Below, piece by piece: positions 1-6,552 of a DNA stretch of 13,627 bases (position 1 is its first letter; every line of letters begins with the position of its first letter). This DNA comes from an uncultured delta proteobacterium (lineage in GTDB: Bacteria > Myxococcota_A > Bradymonadia > REDH01): positions 1 to 13,627 of the forward strand of contig CAIQPA010000102.1 of the NCBI GenBank assembly GCA_903873545.1, given 5' to 3'. Both the position numbers and the translations under genes were made by a program. The notes below the pieces were generated by a model. The model was not told the origin of the DNA. It was given only the letters and a program-made list of their open reading frames with translations, and searched no databases.

Positions 1-2444
1 ACCACCGGGATGTTGTTCTCGGCCTGGCAGGCGATGGTGCAGACGTTGCAGCCCGTGCAGGAGGTAAGGTCGATGACCATGCCCCACTGGTGCGGGTACT
101 TCTCGTTGTTCTCATACTTGATAGGAGGACCGGTGAACTCCCCGTCCGACTTGTCCCAGAGCGACTCGAGCTCCTCGGGCTTCATCAGGTCCTGCGCCGC
201 GATGACCTTCGGGTTCTTGGTGAACTCCTCGATCTCCGCGTGGCGGAGGATGGGGCGGTCGGCCGCCTCGCTGTCGCCCCGCATGGTGTTGTGGTCCTGC
301 GTCAGGGCGAGCAGGTAGGTGCCGCCGCTCTTGGCGACCGTCGCGCCGGCGAGGAAGCCAGTCGTCATGGTGCTGCGGAGCGGGTGGGTGTTGAAGCCAA
401 CCTTATCTGCTGCGACGCGGCCGCCGAAGGAGCGGCCGTAGCCCATGGGCACGAGGATGGTGAAGTCGGCGACGCCGGGCGTGACGAGCACCGCAATGGT
501 GACTTCGCGGCCATCGACCGTCAGCTTGACGAGGTCCGACGACTCCTTGCCGGTCTCGTCGCCCGAGCCGAAGCGGAGGCCGAGCTCGCGCGCCGTCTTG
601 GGGCTGACCATCGCAGCGTTGTCCCAGGTCAGCTTGGTGACCGGGTCGGGAAGCTCCTGCAGCCAGGCATTGTTGGCAAAGCGGCCGTCGTAGGTCTTGT
701 TGTCGAGTGCGAAGACAGCCTCGAGTGCTGCCTTGGTCGGCGCGGGCGCAGGGGTTGACTTGGCGACCTGCGCTGCAAGCGGAGCCCAGTCCCAGGTGGG
801 GGTGACGGCACCGGTGACCGTGGCGAACTTGCCGCTGTGGAGCGAGCGGCGCCAAGCGGTCTCGAAGTCGCCGGGGATGGCGGACTTCCACTGGTCGCGC
901 ACCAGGTCGTAGCCCGAGCCGGTGTTGCCCGCGATGCGGCCGATCAGCTCGAGGTCGGAGAGAGACTCGAACAGCGGCGCAATGAGGGGCTGCTGAATGC
1001 CCAGCGTGCCGTCCCACGAGAGGAGGTCGCCCCAGCTCTCGAGCGCATGCGACATGGGGATGTGCCAAGAGGCCGCCTTGGCGGTCTCGTCAGCATGGTA
1101 GCCGAGGTGGATGCTCAGCGGGGCCTTGGCAAGCGCCTGGCCGAAGTTGAGCGCGCCGGGGGCGTCGTACACAGGGTTGACGCCAACGAGGATGAGCGTC
1201 TTGACCTCACCCTTGGTGAGGGCCTCGGCCAGCTTCTCGCTGTTCTGGGTCTGAACCATGCCCACATCGGGCTGAATCGAGAAGGTCTTGGTGAGGCCAT
1301 CGAGGGCCACGTTCATGAGGTGGGCGAGGCCATGCACCCAGGCGGGCTGGCGCTCGCCGACAATGATGACCGCCTTGCCACGCTTGGCAGCGAGGTCCTT
1401 GGCAACGGCGTCGGCCCACTTGGTGAGGGTCTCGTCGGCCTGCACAGCAGTGCCGCCAAGTGCCTCGGCACCGGCCGGCAGGGTAACGCCAGAAGCAGCA
1501 AGCTTGGAGGCGAGCAGGCGGGCGAAGGTGCCGACCTGGCTGGCGGGGATCTGAAGCCGGTTGTCGGCGGATGCGCCCGTGACCGTGAAGGCGGGTTCGA
1601 AGGCATAGAGGCGGTTGATCTCGCCTGCCTTGGCAGCCTCGGGCTTGCGACGGCCCGCGAACTGACGGGTCAGACGGACGGAATCGACGCCCGTGCCCAT
1701 AAAGTCGGCATCGAGGCTGACCACCACGTCGGCGACCGAGAGGTCGTAGACGGGGTGGGAGCTGGCAACACCGACAAGCGCCATGCCCTCGCGGGTGTTG
1801 GCTTGGTCGGCGTTATCGTGGGTGTAGATCTGAGCGGCCGCATAGCGCTTGGCGATGCTGGCGAGCAGTGCGCGGTTGGAGGGCGAGGGCTTGCTGTCGA
1901 TGACAATCGCAAGACCTTGGCCGGCGCCCTTATGACCGACAAGCGCGGCGTCCACCGCAGCAAGGGCCTCTTCGAGGGTCGACTCCGCACCAGCCTTGAG
2001 GGCGTGGCGGCTGCGGTCGGGATCATAGACATCGAGCACCGTCGCCTGCGCGAACACATTGGTGCCACCGCCGCTGGAAGGATGCTCCTTATTGCCCTCA
2101 ACCTTGGAGGGGCGGCCGTCCTGGCTCTTCACGAGCAGGCCAAGCGCTACGCCACCTACATAGAGGTTGGTTGCGAAGAAGCGGGCCTCACCGTCGGCCT
2201 GATCCTCGGGGCGGTGCGAGTAGGGGAGGATGTGCTCCACCTCTTTGCGAACGCAGCCCGTGAGTCCGCCCGCGAGAGCGGTGGAGGCGCCCATGATGGC
2301 CAGGAACTGACGGCGGGAGACGCCATCGAGCTCGAGGTTCTCTGCGCCCTCCGGGAACTCCCTCACCGACCCCTGATCGGGGTTGGCACGGCTGGAAAGA
2401 CTACGCCACTGGGGCTGACCGTTTTTGACGCTTCCCTTGGTCAT
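1..2444 (-). CDS. actB: Alternative complex III subunit ActB, molybdopterin-oxidoreductase-like/Fe-S protein (3' end outside window)
   Basis: ActB is the large periplasmic Fe-S subunit of alternative complex III, which oxidises quinol and passes electrons to cytochrome c or directly to a heme-copper oxidase. The reading frame is open from ATG at 2444 to the window edge (814 codons); the family is about 1000 residues, so roughly the last 200 are missing. Seen: an extended N-terminus with a twin-arginine motif SRRQFL (R44-R45), a following hydrophobic stretch and a lipobox-like LTGC (C64); a long molybdopterin-oxidoreductase-like domain (about 85-590); an MPT-dinucleotide-binding-like segment near 605-690; and the first ferredoxin motif C796-x2-C799-x2-C802-x3-C806 just before the edge. 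Known for the family: the Mo-cofactor domain is a relic without Mo, and the C-terminal part carries several Fe-S clusters. The start overlaps the actA stop by 4 bp (ATGA), implying translational coupling. Identification is firm. Confidence 0.95.
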   Translation of the reverse strand, partial: MTKGSVKNGQPQWRSLSSRANPDQGSVREFPEGAENLELDGVSRRQFLAIMGASTALAGGLTGCVRKEVEHILPYSHRPEDQADGEARFFATNLYVGGVALGLLVKSQDGRPSKVEGNKEHPSSGGGTNVFAQATVLDVYDPDRSRHALKAGAESTLEEALAAVDAALVGHKGAGQGLAIVIDSKPSPSNRALLASIAKRYAAAQIYTHDNADQANTREGMALVGVASSHPVYDLSVADVVVSLDADFMGTGVDSVRLTRQFAGRRKPEAAKAGEINRLYAFEPAFTVTGASADNRLQIPASQVGTFARLLASKLAASGVTLPAGAEALGGTAVQADETLTKWADAVAKDLAAKRGKAVIIVGERQPAWVHGLAHLMNVALDGLTKTFSIQPDVGMVQTQNSEKLAEALTKGEVKTLILVGVNPVYDAPGALNFGQALAKAPLSIHLGYHADETAKAASWHIPMSHALESWGDLLSWDGTLGIQQPLIAPLFESLSDLELIGRIAGNTGSGYDLVRDQWKSAIPGDFETAWRRSLHSGKFATVTGAVTPTWDWAPLAAQVAKSTPAPAPTKAALEAVFALDNKTYDGRFANNAWLQELPDPVTKLTWDNAAMVSPKTARELGLRFGSGDETGKESSDLVKLTVDGREVTIAVLVTPGVADFTILVPMGYGRSFGGRVAADKVGFNTHPLRSTMTTGFLAGATVAKSGGTYLLALTQDHNTMRGDSEAADRPILRHAEIEEFTKNPKVIAAQDLMKPEELESLWDKSDGEFTGPPIKYENNEKYPHQWGMVIDLTSCTGCNVCTIACQAENNIPV

Positions 2445-3097
2445 CGGTGACATCCGGAGCAATGTTCGGGCGGGTGAAGATCCTTGACCTTGCGCAGGCG
2501 CTTGGGATCTTCATCTGCCCGATAGTTGGCGGTCGTGGAGTCCCACGCCATGTTGGTAATCTCAGAGGCGGGCCGGAGGTTGGCCTCGGGCGCACGGTGG
2601 CACTCAAGGCACCAGCCCATGCTGAGCGGCTTGGCCTGCGCCACCACGGGCATCTGGTCGATGCGGCCGTGGCAAGAGGAGCAGCCGACACCCGCTTTGA
2701 GGTGCACGCTGTGGTCGAAGTAGGCGTAGTCGGGGAGCATGTGCACCCGGACCCACTTCACGGGCACGTCGTTCTTGGCGCTCTCACGGATACGCGCAAG
2801 CTTGGCGCTCTCCGGAAGCACATTGGCATGGCAGTTCATGCAGGTGGAGGTCGGAGGCACCGCTGCAATGGCGGCACTCTCGACCGTGTTATGGCAGTAT
2901 CGGCAGTCCATGCCCATCTCGCCCGCGTGCAGCTTGTGGCTGAACGGTACGGGCTGCTCGGGCCGGTAACCAACATCTGTGAACTGAGGCGAACCCCAGT
3001 ACCACAGCGCGCCGCCAAGCGACGCTACCAAGAGGGGGACCACCGCCGCAATGGCAAGCGGGATCCGATTCGACCAACGGGGAAAAATCTGTGCCAC
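2441..3097 (-). CDS. actA: Alternative complex III subunit ActA, membrane-anchored pentaheme cytochrome c
   Basis: This is the electron-exit subunit of alternative complex III, carrying c-type hemes in the periplasm. Of 218 residues, one N-terminal hydrophobic segment (about 12-34) acts as anchor. Five CxxCH heme-attachment sites follow: C65-H69, C86-H90, C139-H143, C163-H167 and C213-H217, the last at the extreme C-terminus. Candidate distal His ligands sit in FSHKLH (52-57) and in FDHSVH (127-132). Five CxxCH sites, one anchor and actB directly downstream are the diagnostic ActA pattern. Translation starts at GTG 3097, preceded by GAGGG (3110-3106) at 8-nt spacing. It is first in the act operon as far as visible, behind a 298-bp control region. 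The ActC-F subunits should follow actB outside the window. Confidence 0.95.
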   Translation of the reverse strand: MAQIFPRWSNRIPLAIAAVVPLLVASLGGALWYWGSPQFTDVGYRPEQPVPFSHKLHAGEMGMDCRYCHNTVESAAIAAVPPTSTCMNCHANVLPESAKLARIRESAKNDVPVKWVRVHMLPDYAYFDHSVHLKAGVGCSSCHGRIDQMPVVAQAKPLSMGWCLECHRAPEANLRPASEITNMAWDSTTANYRADEDPKRLRKVKDLHPPEHCSGCHR

Positions 3098-3123
3098 GGA
3101 GACTACCCTCGATTGTGACCAGC

Positions 3124-3138
3124 GCGGGTCTGACCCGC
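3124..3138. promoter_or_regulatory. Perfect 15-bp palindrome in the actA leader
   Basis: The arms GCGGGTC and GACCCGC are perfectly complementary around a single central base. It lies 27-41 bp upstream of the actA start and 13 bp before the Shine-Dalgarno. It could be a protein-binding operator; with a 1-nt centre it is a poor RNA hairpin unless several inner pairs open. Its centre is 42.5 bp (about four helical turns) from the centre of the larger palindrome, so both would face the same side of the DNA. Confidence 0.5.
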
Positions 3139-3163
3139 CTACAGCTACCTCTGAACAGATAAA

Positions 3164-3183
3164 CTGAATGAATCTTCATTCAG
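3164..3183. promoter_or_regulatory. Perfect 20-bp palindrome upstream of actA, TetR/FadR-type operator candidate
   Basis: The arms CTGAATGAA and TTCATTCAG are perfect reverse complements separated by TC (on the plus strand). It sits 67-86 bp upstream of the actA start, where a repressor or activator would act. The inner 18 bp differ at only one position from the operator consensus I recall for Bacillus FadR (TGAATGAMTANTCATTCA), a TetR-family regulator that responds to long-chain acyl-CoA. What is seen is the symmetry and position; the regulator identity is inference by motif resemblance, and no regulator gene is in the window. Confidence 0.6.
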
Positions 3184-3273
3184 CCGACTTTCTACAACGT
3201 TCCGCTCTTCTCGCGTCGGGCTCCGGCCATCTGCCGTCGCTCCCGACTCACGCTGCCTCCTAGCCTCCCCAAA

Positions 3274-3298
3274 TTCGCACAGTGAGATGGGGTGCGAA
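3274..3298. repeat. Short inverted repeat; its left arm is part of a 10-bp direct repeat (second copy 3380-3389)
   Basis: TTCGCAC (3274-3280) pairs with GTGCGAA (3292-3298) across 11 nt. TTCGCACAGT at 3274-3283 recurs exactly at 3380-3389, 106 bp away. It may be a weak hairpin after the SCO-like gene or a pair of protein-binding half sites. There is no following T-run on the minus strand (only TTTGGGG), so I do not call it an intrinsic terminator. Ten-base repeats can arise by chance in GC-rich DNA. Confidence 0.3.
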
Positions 3299-3395
3299 GG
3301 CAAATTCGCGTGGGGCGCGTGTAGCAATCAGGCCTCTGCCACGCAACATTTCTTTGCCACTTTTGTCGCACTGCGGCAGTTCGCACAGTCGCGCG

Positions 3396-4103
3396 TTAAC
3401 GACCGAATCCGCCGCATCCCGCAGCGAACGGACCATCATACTTCTCCCCAAAAACATGGCGGGCGCGGTGGTAGGCCTCGTCTCCCGCATGCTCACCTGT
3501 CAGCGGATAGAGGCCCCGCAGGCGACCCTCCTGATCCACCAGCAGGATCCTGCCGGCCAGCCGGACAAAGTCGCCATCCGCGCTTCCTTCCGGCGCCTGG
3601 GCAACTGCCGCGGCGCTGGCTGCAACAGCGAGGAGATCTCCAGGCGCCACAACCGCCCGCTTCAGCTCGGCGTCCGTCTGCGCAGCCACCGCAGCGGCAC
3701 TGCCTGCACTCATGACGACCACCGGCACAGGCACCTTGGTGTGAAACAGCCCCTGCGCGATCCGAACCGTAACGGGATCCGGCTGCTGGCAGGCGGCGCG
3801 CTCGGCGCAGTCGGCGGGAACAACCTGGAGCAGGTAGGCGCGGCCCGCGAGCGCTTCGCTCGAAAGAGGCTCCCCGCGGGTGCTCTTCCAGGCAGCAAGC
3901 TGCCCCAGCACGGGCGGCGGCTCGGGGACACGCCGCATGCAGTCGCGGGTCAGGGTCATGAGAAGTGCCATCGCTACAAAGGCAGAGGCGTAGGGATAGC
4001 GCCCAAATGGGCCCATCTTGCTCCGCGCATAGAGCGCGAAGTCTGTGAGCGGATCGTCGCTAGGCGCCGGCTTCGGCTGCTCCGTCGCAGGCTGCTCGCT
4101 CAC
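3396..4103 (-). CDS. Membrane-anchored SCO1/SenC-like thioredoxin-fold protein lacking the copper ligands
   Basis: It has 235 residues: a Pro-rich cytoplasmic N-terminus (1-30), one membrane segment (about 36-52), then a periplasmic domain. The domain layout follows SCO proteins: a strand after a 'G-P-L...L-x-G-R' lead-in (77-95), a central strand (124-133), and a late 'ILLVDQEGRLRGLYP' block (186-200) that closely resembles the SCO C-terminal strand-turn-strand. SCO proteins deliver copper to the CuA site of cytochrome oxidase using CxxxC plus a His. Here the CxxxC position carries only C99-x5-C105 and the expected His before the LVD strand is absent. GTG start at 4103 overlaps the ctaB stop by 4 bp (GTGA), so it is coupled to heme O synthase. 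The family call is moderate; an unrelated thioredoxin-like protein is the alternative. It probably does not bind copper in the canonical way. Confidence 0.55.
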   Translation of the reverse strand: MSEQPATEQPKPAPSDDPLTDFALYARSKMGPFGRYPYASAFVAMALLMTLTRDCMRRVPEPPPVLGQLAAWKSTRGEPLSSEALAGRAYLLQVVPADCAERAACQQPDPVTVRIAQGLFHTKVPVPVVVMSAGSAAAVAAQTDAELKRAVVAPGDLLAVAASAAAVAQAPEGSADGDFVRLAGRILLVDQEGRLRGLYPLTGEHAGDEAYHRARHVFGEKYDGPFAAGCGGFGR

Positions 4104-4972
4104 CGCGGCACCCAGGCGTCGAGGATCAGCGCCAGCGTCAGCGCCGGCAGGTAGATCAGCGATGCGAGAAAGAAACGGCGCGCCCAGGCGTTGGTCGGGT
4201 GGGGCTCAAAGCCCCGCATGCTGAGCACAAAGAAGGCTCCCCCGGCGACAGAGGCGACCACAAAGTAGAAGAAGCCCGCCACCTGCATCGGCACCAGCAG
4301 CAGGCTGATGGGCACCAGGAGCAGCGACGATACGAGCGCCTGCACCTTGGTCGTCTCTTCGCCCATGACGACGGGGACGATGACGATGCCTGCAGCCTGA
4401 TAGTCGTCGCGACGGTAGAGCGAGATCGCCAGGAAGTGTGGGATCTGCCAGAGAAAGAGAATGGCAAAGAGCACCACGCCCGGGGCACCGATGTTACCCG
4501 ACGCCGCGGCCCAGCCGATGAGTGGCGGCATGGCTCCGGGGATCGCGCCGATGGGCAGCGACCAAGAGGTGACCCGCTTAAGCGGCGTGTAGACCAAGAC
4601 ATAGGAGAACATGGAGGCCAGAGCGAGCCAGGCCGACAGGGCGTTGACCTGTGTGGCGAAAAGCCAGACCGAGGCGACGCCCGTGACAAGCGCGAAGAGG
4701 CCCGCCGTCGCCGGCTTCATGCGACCGGACGGGAGCGGCCGGTTGCGGGTGCGCTCCATGTGTTTGTCGCCCTCTCGCTCCCAGAGCATGTTCCATGCGT
4801 TGGAGGAGGCGACCACCAGGCTCAGGCCGAGGAAGGTCCAGAGCCAGATTGCCAACGGCGCAGTCCCCGGGGCGAGCCAGAGACCGCCCGAGGCCTCCAC
4901 CAGACACATGATGACAATGCCGGGTTTGGAGAGGGCGATGAGATCGCGCAGCGACTGTTGCAAGGCATTCAC
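4100..4972 (-). CDS. ctaB: Heme O synthase (protoheme IX farnesyltransferase)
   Basis: This integral membrane prenyltransferase of the UbiA family transfers a farnesyl group from farnesyl diphosphate to protoheme, making heme O for heme-copper oxidases. At 290 residues it has the usual family length, with about nine hydrophobic segments. The first Mg-diphosphate motif region N61-MLWEREGD (61-69) runs into HMERTRNRPL (71-80), the family hallmark. The second conserved region WQIPHFLAISLYRRDDY (175-191) is followed by QAAGI. The start is GTG at 4972 with no obvious Shine-Dalgarno; the next in-frame Met is residue 22, inside the first membrane helix, so GTG is preferred. It lies 73 bp after the prepilin gene and overlaps the SCO-like gene by 4 bp. 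With ctaA two genes upstream it completes the heme O to heme A pathway. Confidence 0.95.
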   Translation of the reverse strand: MNALQQSLRDLIALSKPGIVIMCLVEASGGLWLAPGTAPLAIWLWTFLGLSLVVASSNAWNMLWEREGDKHMERTRNRPLPSGRMKPATAGLFALVTGVASVWLFATQVNALSAWLALASMFSYVLVYTPLKRVTSWSLPIGAIPGAMPPLIGWAAASGNIGAPGVVLFAILFLWQIPHFLAISLYRRDDYQAAGIVIVPVVMGEETTKVQALVSSLLLVPISLLLVPMQVAGFFYFVVASVAGGAFFVLSMRGFEPHPTNAWARRFFLASLIYLPALTLALILDAWVPR

Positions 4973-5045
4973 GGGGGAGGCCGGTCGAAGCCGGCGCGTT
5001 CAGGTGGGGTCGCGTCGCACCGGATGCAAGCGCGGCCGCGATCCG

Positions 5046-5576
5046 TCAGTCAAGCTCGCGGTTGATCAGCATGCCCGGTGATCCGATCACGCTGGCATCA
5101 ACCACATGTGCAAGCCTACCGAAAGTGGAGAACTCGGTATCGCCATCAAGGTTGCCGAATGCGTAGGCGGTGAAGGTCGATGCGTTGTTCTGCCCATCGC
5201 TGCGGTACTGGTAGGCGAAGTAGTGGGCATCTTCGATCGCGAAGTTGAGCGCCAACCAGCTTGGCTGCGCATCCCAGAGCTCGATACCCGTCACTACCTT
5301 CTGTGGACCCAGTGTTGCAGGGTTCGGCATGGGACCAACGGAGCCGGGGAACTGGTTGGGGATGGGGGCGCCCGACGGACCGTAGCGATCGGTAAGGTAG
5401 TAGGCGACCGAGCCGTCGAAGAGCTTGCGCACGCTCATCGTGGCCTCGGTCGTCTTGGCCCGCATCATGAACTTGAGGAAGCTCGGGATAGCAACCGACG
5501 CCATCACGCCTAGGATCGCGACGACGATCATCAACTCGATGAGTGTGAAGCCTCGGCTGTTGGGCGCCTGATTCAT
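5046..5576 (-). CDS. Type IV prepilin-like protein (N-terminal cleavage/methylation domain)
   Basis: It has 176 residues from ATG 5576. The leader MNQAPNSRG is followed by FTLIELMIVVAILG: a class III prepilin signal cut after G9 and N-methylated at F10 by prepilin peptidase, with the conserved Glu at mature position 5 (E14). The hydrophobic N-terminal helix (about 10-34) would anchor it in the membrane or pack it in a pseudopilus or pilus. The rest is a compact periplasmic domain (35-176) with an aromatic-rich strand region (about 95-150) and a GNLDGD segment near the C-terminus; it contains no cysteine. The frame extends upstream to 5675, but that would overlap ctaA; the ATG chosen is 10 bp after the ctaA stop and gives a leader of normal length. 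It could be a minor pilin, a type II secretion pseudopilin, or a stand-alone pilin-like protein. No pilus assembly genes are nearby; it sits between ctaA and ctaB. Confidence 0.85.
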   Translation of the reverse strand: MNQAPNSRGFTLIELMIVVAILGVMASVAIPSFLKFMMRAKTTEATMSVRKLFDGSVAYYLTDRYGPSGAPIPNQFPGSVGPMPNPATLGPQKVVTGIELWDAQPSWLALNFAIEDAHYFAYQYRSDGQNNASTFTAYAFGNLDGDTEFSTFGRLAHVVDASVIGSPGMLINRELD

Positions 5577-5586
5577 GCAGGTGGGC

Positions 5587-6552
5587 CTATGCAATTTCAT
5601 CATCGATTGCACGAAAATTTGGGTGGCCCCCCTCTGCAACGGCCGGTGCGCTGTAGCAGGCCGCCAGCCAGACAAGGGCGAGCCAGACGAAGTTGGCTGT
5701 CGCGAGGTGGACGAGCTGCATCCAGCCAGGGGCGCTGAGCCAGATGTTTGCTACGCCGATCACGGTCTGCAGGAGGATGCCGGCGACCAAAAGTCGGCCT
5801 GCGTTCCGCGTGGGTGCCGGCGCCGCCGCCGCCGCCCCACCTACATGCAAGATCCAGAGTGAACCCACCACGGCCACGACCGGATGGATCAGCCGGACTC
5901 GCTCCAGAAAGTGGGCCGATGCCTCCGACGGCACGAGGTGCTCGACCGAGGCGCCGAAGATGATGGGGAAGAGGGTGTCGCCCAGCGCCGTCACCGCACC
6001 CATTGCGCAGATCACCATGTAGACGAGCCCGGCTAGCAGGGTGTTTCGGAGGCCCCTCCGGTCCGCCGCCTCCGCGGGAGCGGGCGCCAGCGCCAGCCCG
6101 ACCATCGCGATGCTGCCGACGAGCAGGAGCGTGTTGACGAGGTGGATGGCGACCACCAGCACCCGAACCTTCGAGGTGTCGTCAGCCACAAGGCCGAATT
6201 TGACGAGGACAGCGCCGATCAGCGCCTCAATGATGAGGAACACACCGGCGCGGACGGCCCAGGTGCGGGCCCGATGGCCGATGGGCGTGAGGCGAAACAC
6301 GGCGATCGCGAGGCCCAAAATGAAGAGGCCATCGATTCCGCTCGTGAGGCGATGGGTGAACTCAATCAGGGTTTTGACATTCGGCGCGCGCGGAATGACC
6401 TCGCCGTGGCAGGAGGGCCAGTGCTCACCGCAGCCTGCGCCGGAGCCGGTCACCCGTACCCATGCACCGAAGAGGATGACGCCGATGGTGTAGAGGGTGA
6501 CCAGGGCTGCGAACTTCCGGAGTCCCGAGAAGCGTTCGCCGGACGGTGTCAC
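5587..6552 (-). CDS. ctaA: Heme A synthase
   Basis: This eight-helix membrane enzyme oxidises the C8 methyl of heme O to a formyl group, giving heme A for aa3/caa3 oxidases. From GTG 6552 it is 321 residues. The four heme-ligand histidines of the two four-helix halves are visible: H67 in EFTHR, H137 in HLVN, H223 in LIHPV and H282 in VHLATA. The extracellular Cys pair of the Bacillus-type enzyme is present as C41 and C48 in GCGEHWPSCHG. The open frame runs further upstream to 6756, but only through the preceding gene. GTG 6552 overlaps that gene's stop (GTGA) and gives the standard length. The downstream prepilin starts 10 bp after the stop. An Ala-rich interhelix loop (about 239-247) separates two helices of the second half. 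Confidence 0.95.
   Translation of the reverse strand: MTPSGERFSGLRKFAALVTLYTIGVILFGAWVRVTGSGAGCGEHWPSCHGEVIPRAPNVKTLIEFTHRLTSGIDGLFILGLAIAVFRLTPIGHRARTWAVRAGVFLIIEALIGAVLVKFGLVADDTSKVRVLVVAIHLVNTLLLVGSIAMVGLALAPAPAEAADRRGLRNTLLAGLVYMVICAMGAVTALGDTLFPIIFGASVEHLVPSEASAHFLERVRLIHPVVAVVGSLWILHVGGAAAAAPAPTRNAGRLLVAGILLQTVIGVANIWLSAPGWMQLVHLATANFVWLALVWLAACYSAPAVAEGGHPNFRAIDDEIA

Larger units (their letters stand above)
3098..3395. other. 298-bp non-coding control region upstream of actA
   Basis: This is the largest non-coding stretch in the window. It lies between the stop of the SCO-like gene (3396) and the actA GTG (3097), both on the minus strand. Going towards actA it holds a 10-bp element (TTCGCACAGT in plus orientation) at 3380-3389 that recurs at 3274-3283, a small inverted repeat at 3274-3298, a perfect 20-bp palindrome at 3164-3183, a perfect 15-bp palindrome at 3124-3138, and the actA ribosome binding site at 3106-3110. 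I could not pick a convincing sigma-70 -35/-10 pair, and no intrinsic terminator with a T-run ends the SCO-like gene, so read-through into actA remains possible. Short open frames here have no coding support. Confidence 0.7.

Noticed and set aside
837..2450. 537-codon open frame on the plus strand
   Set aside because: It lies opposite actB, which is firmly identified by its motifs. Long antisense open frames are expected in GC-rich codon-biased DNA, and its translation shows no recognisable domain.
3274..3298. Intrinsic terminator after the SCO-like gene
   Set aside because: The stem is only 7 bp with an 11-nt loop and no T-run follows, so termination is not supported.
4199..5065. 288-codon plus-strand frame opposite ctaB
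   Set aside because: Low-complexity, highly charged product; shadow of a clear heme O synthase.
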